Below, one piece after another: positions 32,538 through 40,884 of a DNA stretch of 64,000 bases (within the stretch, counting starts at the first letter, position 1; the number at the start of each line of letters is the position of its first letter). Origin of the DNA: Streptomyces canus (GTDB lineage Bacteria > Actinomycetota > Actinomycetes > Streptomycetales > Streptomycetaceae); assembly GCF_030816965.1 (NCBI RefSeq), contig NZ_JAUSYQ010000002.1, positions 5,615,501-5,679,500 on the forward strand, read 5' to 3'. A program made the translations under genes and the position numbers. The notes under the pieces are model-generated. The model saw nothing but the letters and a program-made list of their open reading frames with translations. It made no database searches and was not told the DNA's origin.

Positions 32538-32543
32538 TACAAT
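32538..32543 (+). promoter_or_regulatory. Candidate -10 element of hppA
   Basis: TACAAT lies 43 bases before the hppA ATG in an A/T-richer stretch. A poor -35 (TGTTTT at about 32515-32520) lies 17 bases upstream. This is motif evidence only. Confidence 0.4.
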
Positions 32544-32585
32544 CCGTCCACATCTTGAGCTCAGCCCAAGCGTCAAGGAGGACGA

Positions 32586-34994
32586 ATGGCGGGGCTTTCT
32601 ACCCCTGATCAGTTGGACCAGCCCACAACAACCCTCGCGGCCGCGGTGCTCACCGACGACAACCGGGTGCTGATCGCGGTCATCGCGGTCGTCGCCCTGG
32701 CGGCGCTCGTGGTCGCGGGGGTCCTGGTACGCCAGGTGCTCGCGGCCGGCGAGGGCACCGACAGCATGAAAAAGATCGCGAAGGCCATCCAGGAAGGCGC
32801 GAACGCCTATCTGGCACGCCAGTTGCGCACGCTCGGCGTATTCGCCGTCGTTGTGTTCTTCCTGCTCATGCTGCTGCCCGCGGACGACTGGAATCAGCGC
32901 GCAGGCCGATCCCTGTTCTTCTTGATCGGCGCCGCCTTCTCGGCGGCCACCGGCTATATCGGCATGTGGCTCGCGGTGCGCAGCAATGTGCGTGTGGCCG
33001 CGGCGGCGCGAGAAGCCACTCCGGCGGAAGGTGAGCCGGAAAAGGATCTCACCGCCGTCTCCCACAAAGCCATGAAGATCGCTTTCCGTACGGGCGGCGT
33101 GGTCGGCATGTTCACGGTGGGGCTCGGTCTGCTGGGCGCCTCCTGTGTGGTGCTGGTCTACGCGGCCGACGCGCCGAAGGTCCTGGAGGGTTTCGGTCTC
33201 GGCGCGGCCCTCATCGCGATGTTCATGAGGGTCGGCGGCGGCATCTTCACCAAGGCCGCCGACGTCGGCGCCGACCTGGTCGGCAAGGTCGAGCAGGGCA
33301 TCCCGGAGGACGACCCGCGCAACGCCGCGACCATCGCCGACAACGTGGGCGACAACGTCGGCGACTGCGCGGGCATGGCGGCCGACCTCTTCGAGTCGTA
33401 CGCCGTGACCCTGGTCGCCGCGCTGATCCTCGGCAAGGCGGCCTTCGGCGACTCCGGACTCGCCTTCCCGCTGCTCGTCCCGGCGATCGGCGTGATCACC
33501 GCGATGATCGGCATCTTCGCGGTAGCGCCGCGCCCCTCCGACCGCAGCGGCATGTCCGCGATCAACCGCGGGTTCTTCATCTCCGCGGTGATCTCGCTCG
33601 TGCTGGTGGCGATCGCCGTATTCGTCTACCTCCCGGGGAAGTACGCCGACCTCGACGGCGTCACCGACACGGCGATCAGTGCCAGGGACGGCGACCCGCG
33701 GATCCTCGCGCTCGTCGCGGTGGCGATCGGCATCCTGCTCGCCGCCGTCATCCAGCAACTGACCGGCTACTTCACCGAGACCAACCGCCGCCCGGTCCAG
33801 GACATCGGCAAGAGCTCGCTCACGGGGCCCGCCACCGTGGTCCTCGCCGGTATCTCGATCGGTCTCGAGTCGGCCGTCTACACCGCCCTGTTGATCGGCC
33901 TCGGCGTCTACGGGGCGTTCCTGCTCGGCGGTACGTCGATCATGCTGGCCCTGTTCGCGGTGGCGCTGGCGGGCACCGGTCTGCTCACCACGGTCGGTGT
34001 GATCGTCGCCATGGACACCTTCGGGCCGGTCTCCGACAACGCGCAGGGCATCGCCGAGATGTCCGGCGACGTCGAGGGCGCGGGCGCGCAGGTGCTCACC
34101 AACCTGGACGCCGTCGGCAACACCACCAAGGCCATCACCAAAGGCATCGCCATCGCCACCGCGGTCCTCGCGGCAGCGGCGCTCTTCGGGTCGTACCGTG
34201 ACGCCATCACGACCGGCGCGCAGGACGTCGGCGAGAAGCTCAGCGGGGACGGCGCGCCGATGAGCCTGATGATGGACATCTCGCAGCCCAACAACCTCGT
34301 CGGCCTGATCGCCGGCGCGGCGGTCGTCTTCCTCTTCTCGGGGCTGGCGATCAACGCCGTGTCGAGGTCGGCGGGTTCCGTGGTGTACGAGGTGCGGCGG
34401 CAGTTCCGCGACCATCCCGGGATCATGGACTACAGCGAGGAGCCGGAGTACGGCAAGGTCGTCGACATCTGCACCAAGGACGCCCTGCGGGAACTCACCA
34501 CACCCGGTCTGCTCGCCGTGATGGCGCCGATTTTCATCGGGTTCACGCTCGGCGTCGGCGCGCTCGGGTCGTTCCTGGCGGGTGCGATCGGCGCCGGCAC
34601 GCTGATGGCGGTGTTCCTGGCGAACTCCGGCGGTGCCTGGGACAACGCCAAGAAGCTCGTCGAGGACGGTCACCACGGCGGCAAGGGCAGCGAGGCCCAT
34701 GCCGCGACGGTGATCGGCGACACCGTCGGCGACCCCTTCAAGGACACCGCAGGGCCCGCGATCAACCCGCTGCTGAAGGTGATGAACCTGGTGGCGCTGT
34801 TGATCGCCCCGGCGGTGATCAAGTTCAGTTACGGCGAGGACAAGAGCATCGGCGTACGGATCTTCGTCGCCGTCCTCGCGTTCCTCGTGATCGCCGGCGC
34901 GGTCTACGTCTCCAAGCGGCGCGGCATCGCCGTGGGTGACGAAGACAACGAGAAGAAGGTGGCCAAGTCGGCGGATCCCGCGGTGGTTTCGTAG
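32586..34994 (+). CDS. hppA: Membrane-bound proton-translocating pyrophosphatase, K+-independent type
   Basis: An 802-residue integral membrane enzyme (about 16 segments) that hydrolyses pyrophosphate and pumps protons outward. Catalytic motifs are visible: DVGADLVGKVEQGIPEDDPR, NVGDNVGDCAGMAADL and, near the C-terminus, GKGSEAHAATVIGDTVGDP. The residue after GNTT is Lys (GNTTKA), where K+-dependent enzymes have Ala, so this should be K+-independent. The N-terminus MAGLSTPDQL is hydrophilic, then the first membrane helix follows. It is a single-gene unit with a GGAGG site upstream. Confidence 0.95.
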   Translation: MAGLSTPDQLDQPTTTLAAAVLTDDNRVLIAVIAVVALAALVVAGVLVRQVLAAGEGTDSMKKIAKAIQEGANAYLARQLRTLGVFAVVVFFLLMLLPADDWNQRAGRSLFFLIGAAFSAATGYIGMWLAVRSNVRVAAAAREATPAEGEPEKDLTAVSHKAMKIAFRTGGVVGMFTVGLGLLGASCVVLVYAADAPKVLEGFGLGAALIAMFMRVGGGIFTKAADVGADLVGKVEQGIPEDDPRNAATIADNVGDNVGDCAGMAADLFESYAVTLVAALILGKAAFGDSGLAFPLLVPAIGVITAMIGIFAVAPRPSDRSGMSAINRGFFISAVISLVLVAIAVFVYLPGKYADLDGVTDTAISARDGDPRILALVAVAIGILLAAVIQQLTGYFTETNRRPVQDIGKSSLTGPATVVLAGISIGLESAVYTALLIGLGVYGAFLLGGTSIMLALFAVALAGTGLLTTVGVIVAMDTFGPVSDNAQGIAEMSGDVEGAGAQVLTNLDAVGNTTKAITKGIAIATAVLAAAALFGSYRDAITTGAQDVGEKLSGDGAPMSLMMDISQPNNLVGLIAGAAVVFLFSGLAINAVSRSAGSVVYEVRRQFRDHPGIMDYSEEPEYGKVVDICTKDALRELTTPGLLAVMAPIFIGFTLGVGALGSFLAGAIGAGTLMAVFLANSGGAWDNAKKLVEDGHHGGKGSEAHAATVIGDTVGDPFKDTAGPAINPLLKVMNLVALLIAPAVIKFSYGEDKSIGVRIFVAVLAFLVIAGAVYVSKRRGIAVGDEDNEKKVAKSADPAVVS

Positions 34995-35208
34995 GTTCTG
35001 GCACGAGGCCCAGCTCAAGGGGCGGGCGGGAGGCGCGCGTTCATGCGCCGCCCGCCCGCCCTGTGCATGCGCGCCTCTCGGCCGTGAGGCTTCTCTCTCC
35101 CGGTGCAAAACCTCACAAAGGGACCCATATGTAGTATCCGGTGCGCGGGTGCGGTGCGTGTGCTGTGTAAGGTCCGGGGGCTGAGAGGCCACGGAAGGGA
35201 CCGATCCG

Positions 35209-35808
35209 GTGAACAAGAAGCTCGCGGCCGCACTGTCCGGCGGTGCGGTACTGGTACTGGCGCTGACGGGATGCAGTGGCAGCGAGGACAACAAGGAACT
35301 CGACGCCTGGGCCAAGAAGGTCTGTGACCTGGTGCCGGCCCAGAACAAGAAGATCACGGCGGCCTACGACGCGATCACCAAGGCGGCCGAGGACACCGAG
35401 AGCACCCCGGCGGAGCTCCAGAAGGCCGACTCCCAGGCCTTCCAGGACCTGTCCGACGGCTACAAGGCGCGCGCCACGGTCATCCGCACCGCCGGAGCGC
35501 CTCCCGGTGCCGAGGACGGTGAGAAGAAGCTCCAGGCCGCCGTCAAGCAGCTCACGGCCCTCTCGGCCGCCTATGCCGACATGAAGACGCAGGTGGACGG
35601 GCTCAACACCAAGGACCAGGCGAAGTTCGCGACGGGCCTCAAGGATGTCTCGGCCGAGATGAAGAAGGTGGAGACACAGCGCCAGACCGCGCTCGCCGCG
35701 CTGAAGGACCTGGAGTCGGGCGACACCAAGCAGGCACTGTCCGAGCAGTCGGGCTGCAAGCAGGCCGCGACGTCGCCAGGAGCCTCCGCACCGGCGACGG
35801 ACAGCTGA
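35209..35808 (+). CDS. Small secreted lipoprotein
   Basis: A 199-residue exported lipoprotein of unknown function. The signal peptide MNKKLAAALSGGAVLVLALTGC ends in a lipobox (LTGC). The mature part is helical and Lys/Ala-rich (a DUF-type small secreted protein with long coiled segments), with two more cysteines, one near the N-terminus (KVCDLV) and one near the C-terminus (SGCKQA), which may form a disulfide. It ends in a Ser/Pro/Ala tail. The start is GTG at 35209 with GGGACC upstream. Confidence 0.8.
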   Translation: MNKKLAAALSGGAVLVLALTGCSGSEDNKELDAWAKKVCDLVPAQNKKITAAYDAITKAAEDTESTPAELQKADSQAFQDLSDGYKARATVIRTAGAPPGAEDGEKKLQAAVKQLTALSAAYADMKTQVDGLNTKDQAKFATGLKDVSAEMKKVETQRQTALAALKDLESGDTKQALSEQSGCKQAATSPGASAPATDS

Positions 35809-35859
35809 GCGCACTCCGGTCTGCCGACGACCGAGCGGCCGCGCCGTGGTGCGCCCGTT

Positions 35860-35883
35860 CCCGCCTCACTGCATGAGGGCGGG
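35860..35883 (+). terminator. Hairpin downstream of the lipoprotein
   Basis: CCCGCCTCACTGCATGAGGGCGGG forms a stem of about nine pairs with one bulge, 52 bases after the stop. It is modest in length and lacks a U-tract. Confidence 0.5.
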
Positions 35884-35999
35884 CGTCGCCTTCGCCGTTC
35901 ACCGACGGCTCGGCGTCCGCACCGGCCGCGGTGGCTGAGCGGCGCCGCGAGTGGCTCGGTAAGGCGTGCGGCGCGGCGGGCGCGGGCCACAATGGGGGC

Positions 36000-37526
36000 G
36001 TGAGTACCTCCAGCCTGCCCACGCTGCCCGCCGCCCCCGCCTCCGGCCGTCCCGACGTCACCGCCCAGTTGCGGGACGCCCTGATCGGGGCCTCCTTCAC
36101 CGCAGACGGGCTGCTAGAGCTGCTCGGCGCGCCCGCGTACGCGGCGCTCGCGCGCAGCGAGACCGTGCCCGCGCTCCGGGCGACCCGCGGGGACGCCCCG
36201 CTGGCGGTGCTCGTACGCCTGTTCCTCCTTCAGCAGCCGGTGCCCCACGCGCGCGTGGCGGACGTGATGCCCGTCGACGCGTGTCTGGAGAGCGGCTGGC
36301 TGGTCCGTGTCGGCAGCGCTGAGGTGGCCGCGACGGTGGACGTACGGCCGTACGGCGGACCCGGCGGCGAGGACTGGTTCATCGTGTCGGACCTCGGCTG
36401 TGCGGTCGGCGGCGCGGGCGGCATCGGCAACCGTGACGAGGGTGTCGTCCTCGGAGTCGGCGGTGCCTCCACGACCCTGGCCGGCCTTACCGTCCGTACC
36501 CCCGTCGCCTCAGCCCTCGACCTCGGTACCGGCTCCGGGATCCAGGCCCTGCACGCCGTACAGCACGCCACGCGCGTGACGGCGACCGACCTCAACTCGC
36601 GCGCGCTGCACATCACCGCGCTCACGCTGGCGCTGTCCGGAGCCCCGGCGGCCGATCTGCGGGAGGGCTCGCTGTTCGAGCCACTCAAGCAGGGGGAGAC
36701 GTACGACCTGATCGTGTCGAACCCGCCCTTCGTGATCTCGCCGGGCGCGCGGCTGACGTATCGCGACGGGGGGATGGGCGGGGACGATCTGTGCCGCTCG
36801 GTCGTCCAGGGGGCGGGAGAGCTGCTCAACGAGGGCGGGTTCGCGCAGTTCCTCGCCAACTGGCAGCACGTCGAGGGAGAGGACTGGCAGGACAGGCTCA
36901 GGTCGTGGGTGCCGCGCGGGTGCGACGCGTGGGTCGTGCAGCGCGAGGTGCAGGACGTCACGCAGTACGCCGAGCTGTGGCTCAGGGACGCCGGTGACCA
37001 CCGGGGCGACCCGGCCGAGTACCAGGCGCTCTACGACGCCTGGCTGGACGAGTTCGAGGCGCGCAAGGTGCGGGCCGTCGGCTTCGGCTGGATCACCCTG
37101 CGCAGGACGGGCTCCGCCGTGCCCTCGATCACCGTGGAGGAGTGGCCGCACCCGGTCGAGCAGCCTCTCGGCGACACCGTCAGGGCGCACTTCGAACGCC
37201 TCGACTACCTGCGCGCCCACGACGACGCGGCCCTGCTGGAGGCCCACTTCAGGCTCGCGCCCGAGATCATCCAGGAGCAGGTCGGGCTGCCCGGCGCGGA
37301 GGACCCGGAGCACGTGGTGCTGCGTCAGCACCGCGGGATGCGCCGGGCCACGAAGGTGGACACCGTCGGGGCGGGCTTCGCCGGTGTGTGCGACGGCTCG
37401 CTGAGCGCGGGCCGCATTCTCGACGCGATCGCCCAGCTCATGGACGAGGACCCGGTCATGCTGCGCGACCGTACGCCCGCGCAGATCCGGCTGCTGGTGG
37501 AGCAGGGGTTCCTGGAGCCCGCGTGA
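36000..37526 (+). CDS. Class I SAM-dependent methyltransferase (NPPF type) with N-terminal DUF7059-like region
   Basis: A 508-residue protein. The methyltransferase core includes the SAM loop ALDLGTGSGIQAL (about residue 175), VTATDLNSRAL, and the catalytic VSNPPFVIS, the NPPF motif of enzymes that methylate glutamine or nucleic-acid nitrogen (RlmG/PrmC-like). The N-terminal 150 residues are a winged-helix-like domain, and the C-terminus is an extra helical domain ending in an R(T)PAQIRLLVEQG segment. Substrate is not determinable. The GTG at 36000 keeps MSTSSLPTLP; the longer frame from 35931 is not preferred. It is transcribed with no obvious operon partner. Confidence 0.85.
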   Translation: MSTSSLPTLPAAPASGRPDVTAQLRDALIGASFTADGLLELLGAPAYAALARSETVPALRATRGDAPLAVLVRLFLLQQPVPHARVADVMPVDACLESGWLVRVGSAEVAATVDVRPYGGPGGEDWFIVSDLGCAVGGAGGIGNRDEGVVLGVGGASTTLAGLTVRTPVASALDLGTGSGIQALHAVQHATRVTATDLNSRALHITALTLALSGAPAADLREGSLFEPLKQGETYDLIVSNPPFVISPGARLTYRDGGMGGDDLCRSVVQGAGELLNEGGFAQFLANWQHVEGEDWQDRLRSWVPRGCDAWVVQREVQDVTQYAELWLRDAGDHRGDPAEYQALYDAWLDEFEARKVRAVGFGWITLRRTGSAVPSITVEEWPHPVEQPLGDTVRAHFERLDYLRAHDDAALLEAHFRLAPEIIQEQVGLPGAEDPEHVVLRQHRGMRRATKVDTVGAGFAGVCDGSLSAGRILDAIAQLMDEDPVMLRDRTPAQIRLLVEQGFLEPA

Positions 37527-37723
37527 CCTGACGCCGGCCGGCCGGCCGCGGCTGAGGCGGACTCGACCTCCTGAGGCCCCTGTGTCCGCTCTGACGGGAT
37601 TGCCACGGAAAAGGGCTCCTGTCAGTGGCAGGTGCGAAGCTACCTTCGAGAGACAGAGCTGACGCGTTCTCGGGGGAGACGCGCTGTCTCGGACCCGGTG
37701 CCCGGGTCTCGGGGGGAGGCGTG

Positions 37724-40162
37724 ATGGCGGGGGAGACGCCGGATCAGGGTGAAGGCAGGACCATCAACGGCCGCTACCGGCTGCTGCGGACACTCGGCGC
37801 TGGCGGCATGGGCCGGGTCTGGCTGGCCTACGACGAGGAGCTGGACTGCGAGGTCGCGATGAAGGAGATCGCGGTTCCGGACACGCCTATGGACGCGGGC
37901 GAAGCGGCCGTGGGGGTCCCCCCGCTCGAGCGAAGCCGAGAGTGGGGGAGCATTGCCCGGGCCCGCAGCGAGGCCCGGCACGCGGCCCGGCTGCGCGGCC
38001 ATCCACATGTGGCGACGGTGCACGACGTGGTGGTCCACGAGGGGCTGCCGTGGATCGTCATGGAGCACGTGCCGGACGCGGTCGACCTCCAGGCGGTCGT
38101 ACGGCGTTCCGGGCCGCTGTCGCCCGAGCAGGCGGCCCGCATCGGCCTCGCCGTCCTCGACGCCCTCACCGCGGGGCACCGCGTCGGCATCCTCCACAGG
38201 GATGTGAAACCGGCCAACATCCTTCTGGCGCCGGACGCTTCGGGCGATCCCTACGCGCGCGTGCTGCTCACCGACTACGGCATCGCCCTCCGGCCCGAGT
38301 CCCGCGAGCCCCGTCTCACCGCGACCGCGGGCATCCTCGGCACCCCCGGCTATCTCGCGCCGGAGCGCGCCCGGGGCGAACCGCCCACCCCGGCTGCCGA
38401 CCTGTTCTCCCTGGGCGCCACGCTGTACGCCACTGTCGAGGGCCGCGGGCCCTTCGACCGCCACGGCGACTTCGCCACGCTGACGGCCCTGCTGGGCGAG
38501 GATCCCACCCCGCCCGTCCGGGCCGGTGAACTCACACCGGTGCTGCTGGGGTTGCTGGTCAAGGATCCCGTGCGCAGGTTCTCACCGGAGACGGTGAAGC
38601 GGGGGCTGGAGCGGGTCGTGCAAGGGGGCTGGGGCGCCGGGGGTGCGGCGGGGTCGGGGTACGGCTCCTCGGCGGCAGGGTTCGGGCCGCCTGTCGGTCG
38701 CTGGGGGCCGGCGCCGGGAACTCCACAATCGCCGCACACTCCGGTGGGCGCGGCCGGAGACGGCGGTCCGGAAGACACGCGCCCCGGCCCCGGGGAACCG
38801 GCCACGCCGGGGGCGACACCCGGCTCGACGCCGCCGTACAGCCCATGGCCGCCCGCGGCAGGGCAGGCGCCGGAACCGGGCAACCCGTATGCGCAGGGGG
38901 CGGGTTCGCCGTATGCGAGCGGGGGCTCCTCGTCACCGTACGGCGGCGGTGGTCCGGGCTCACCGTACGGCAGCGGTGGTGCGAGCTCACCGTACGGCGG
39001 CGGTGGTCCGGGCTCACCGTACGGCGGCGGTGGTCCCGGCTCCCCCTACGGCGGTGGAGATTCGGCGCCGTACTCGGGCGGTGGCTCCTCGCAGCCGTAC
39101 GGGAGCGGGACGCCCGCCGGGTACGGCGGCTCGGGTGCGCCCGGCAGTCCCACCGTCGCCGGCGCACCCACCTCCTTCGGCGGGCCTGCCGGTCCTGGCG
39201 GACTCGGAGGACGGGCGCCGTTCTCGCCGGCCCCGGCCCCGGCCCCGCCCCCGCCGCGCCCCGCCGCCAAAAAACGCCTCGCGCTCGTCGCCCTCGTCCT
39301 CGGTGTGCTCCTCGTCGTCACAGGCGGTGCGTGGGGAGTCGTGGCGCTGACCGGGGACGATGGCAGGAAGGACACGGCGACCAAGTCCTCGCCGAGCACC
39401 AGCGCAAGTTCGCCACAGGGGGCGTCGCCCATCGGGCCCGTACTGCCGTACGGCGAGGTGGTCGGGCTCGAGGAGCCCCTCGAGACCGGGGACTGCGTGC
39501 AGGCGGTCTGGTCGGGGACGCCGTTCAAGTCGGCGCCGAACCTGGGGGTCGTGGACTGCGCGGACGACTGGCCGGACGGCCAGGTGGTGGCCGTCGACAC
39601 GGCCGCCGACTTCGCCGACGCCAAGGCCCAGGGCGCGAAACGCTGCGCCAACCTGAGCCGGGCCGTCGTGGACGCGCTGCCGGACGCGGCCGGGTACGCC
39701 GTCGTGCCGACCGAGGAGGGCTTCGGTGCGGCGGGCAGCGGTACGGCATGTCTCGTACTCGGCCGCCATGCCGCGATAGGCGGTGAGGTCGGCCGCTTCC
39801 GGGACCTGGGCACCGACTTGTGGGTGGGTCAGATGAGTGTCGGCGACTGCTGGGTCTACCAGCAGCTCGACGACGGCTACAAGGCTCCGCTCACCGACTG
39901 CTCGAAAGCCCACACGGACCAGGTCATCGGCACTGTTCAGGCCCCGGCCGGAATGAGCTACAAGAAGGGCACCGACAACGCGACCAAGTTGTGCGGCAAC
40001 AGATTCAAGTCGATTTGGGCGCCTGGCCAGGAGCGTCTCGTGTACGGCTGGGTGGCCGACGAGGACGACTGGAAGAAGGGATTCAACAAGATCGTGTGCA
40101 CGGTCAGCCTGACCGACAACAAGAAGTCGAGCGGGAAGATACCCCCGCCCGGCGCGGTCTGA
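37724..40162 (+). CDS. Membrane Ser/Thr protein kinase with Gly/Ser-rich linker
   Basis: A receptor-like kinase. Kinase domain: GAGGMG glycine loop (residues 25-30), Lys47, HRDVKPAN (Asp160) and DYG in place of DFG (Asp184), then the activation-loop TPGYLAPE. A low-complexity SPYGGGG-repeat linker (about residues 400-450) leads to one membrane helix (ALVALVLGVLLVVTGGAWGVV) and an extracellular part with two similar halves (GDCVQAVW... / GDCWVYQQ...) each carrying cysteines. There are no PASTA repeats. The ATG at 37724 has GGAGG close upstream; GTG 37721 is possible. A 41-base palindromic repeat adds about 14 residues inside the N-lobe (see repeat). Confidence 0.88.
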   Translation: MAGETPDQGEGRTINGRYRLLRTLGAGGMGRVWLAYDEELDCEVAMKEIAVPDTPMDAGEAAVGVPPLERSREWGSIARARSEARHAARLRGHPHVATVHDVVVHEGLPWIVMEHVPDAVDLQAVVRRSGPLSPEQAARIGLAVLDALTAGHRVGILHRDVKPANILLAPDASGDPYARVLLTDYGIALRPESREPRLTATAGILGTPGYLAPERARGEPPTPAADLFSLGATLYATVEGRGPFDRHGDFATLTALLGEDPTPPVRAGELTPVLLGLLVKDPVRRFSPETVKRGLERVVQGGWGAGGAAGSGYGSSAAGFGPPVGRWGPAPGTPQSPHTPVGAAGDGGPEDTRPGPGEPATPGATPGSTPPYSPWPPAAGQAPEPGNPYAQGAGSPYASGGSSSPYGGGGPGSPYGSGGASSPYGGGGPGSPYGGGGPGSPYGGGDSAPYSGGGSSQPYGSGTPAGYGGSGAPGSPTVAGAPTSFGGPAGPGGLGGRAPFSPAPAPAPPPPRPAAKKRLALVALVLGVLLVVTGGAWGVVALTGDDGRKDTATKSSPSTSASSPQGASPIGPVLPYGEVVGLEEPLETGDCVQAVWSGTPFKSAPNLGVVDCADDWPDGQVVAVDTAADFADAKAQGAKRCANLSRAVVDALPDAAGYAVVPTEEGFGAAGSGTACLVLGRHAAIGGEVGRFRDLGTDLWVGQMSVGDCWVYQQLDDGYKAPLTDCSKAHTDQVIGTVQAPAGMSYKKGTDNATKLCGNRFKSIWAPGQERLVYGWVADEDDWKKGFNKIVCTVSLTDNKKSSGKIPPPGAV
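37910..37950 (+). repeat. Dispersed Streptomyces palindromic repeat inside the kinase N-lobe
   Basis: The 41-base segment reads GTGGGGGTCCCCCCGCTCGA... to ...GAGAGTGGGGGAG. It matches the dispersed C-run/G-run palindrome common in Streptomyces genomes (from memory). It keeps the frame and encodes VGVPPLERSREWGS between the beta3 lysine and the alphaC helix of the kinase, where close relatives read straight from EAA to IARARSEA. Confidence 0.7.
38920..39065 (+). repeat. Coding repeats of the kinase linker
   Basis: Four or five copies of an about 27-base unit around TCACCGTACGGCGGCGGTGG encode SPYGGGGPG-type repeats. They form a flexible linker between kinase and membrane helix; the copy number is likely to vary. 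Confidence 0.75.
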
Positions 40163-40426
40163 ATCCGGTCGGTTTCCGCGCCGAATCCGGTCGCCCCCCT
40201 CGGAGAAGCGCGGGATCCGAGCGAGAGCCGGGCGAGAACCGGACGGGTTCCGTGACCGACCGGGAGGGCCGGGGTGGCGATCCGGCGCTCGGCCGGTGAC
40301 CGGTCCGGGGGAGTCCGCGGTCGTGTCGGTGCGGCGTTCACCCGGGGTTCGTCTGTCCGCCGCCCGCGCGTGCCAGTCTCCGTCGAAGGTGCACGCGCGG
40401 GCAGGAGAAAAGGGGCACGGGGAACC

Positions 40427-40624
40427 ATGGAGAGCGGACCGGCGATCTTCGCGGGAATGGTGTTCGCCCTGTTCGGAGGAGGGCTGCTGGTGTGGACCGC
40501 GGCCCGGGTGCGCCATCGCGAGCCCGTCGCCCACGGTGTGAGTCCCGTCGCATCCGCGACCGTCGCGAGCCTCGCCGGGCTCATCACGCTGGCCCTTGCC
40601 GCATGGTGCTTCACCCGCCTCTAG
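40427..40624 (+). CDS. Small two-helix membrane protein, unknown function
   Basis: A 65-residue protein with two predicted transmembrane helices (IFAGMVFALFGGGLLVWTA and ATVASLAGLITLALAAWCF), separated by a short hydrophilic loop, ending FTRL. AAAAGGGG precedes the ATG. Such proteins lie beside topA in streptomycetes and have no known function. It ends 260 bases before the topA start. Confidence 0.7.
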   Translation: MESGPAIFAGMVFALFGGGLLVWTAARVRHREPVAHGVSPVASATVASLAGLITLALAAWCFTRL

Positions 40625-40884
40625 AACGGCTCCCGGAACGTCCGCGCGAGCGGGTCGACCGGTAATGGGGAGATCACCCTCCGGATGAGCTCGAAAAGGC
40701 CGGTGGGCACTCGAGGCGGCAGGAATGGCGGTAGTCGGGTTACCGTTCGAGTGGCCGTTGCGGGCTTTTCCCGTTTGACACGGGGGCGGGATGTACCGTC
40801 ACACTCCGCAGCGTCAGCATGACCCGACCCCGGGAACCAAGGCCTGGGGAGAGACCCCAGTGTCGACCGGAGAGAAGAGCGAAG
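40625..40884 (+). promoter_or_regulatory. topA upstream region
   Basis: A 260-base spacer with a TTGACA hexamer at 40775-40780 that could be a -35 element, but no well-spaced -10. S. coelicolor topA is known to have supercoiling-sensitive promoters. No gene is supported. Confidence 0.35.

Noticed and set aside
32523..35357. Minus-strand 944-residue frame over hppA
   Set aside because: Antisense to the pyrophosphatase; no recognisable domain.
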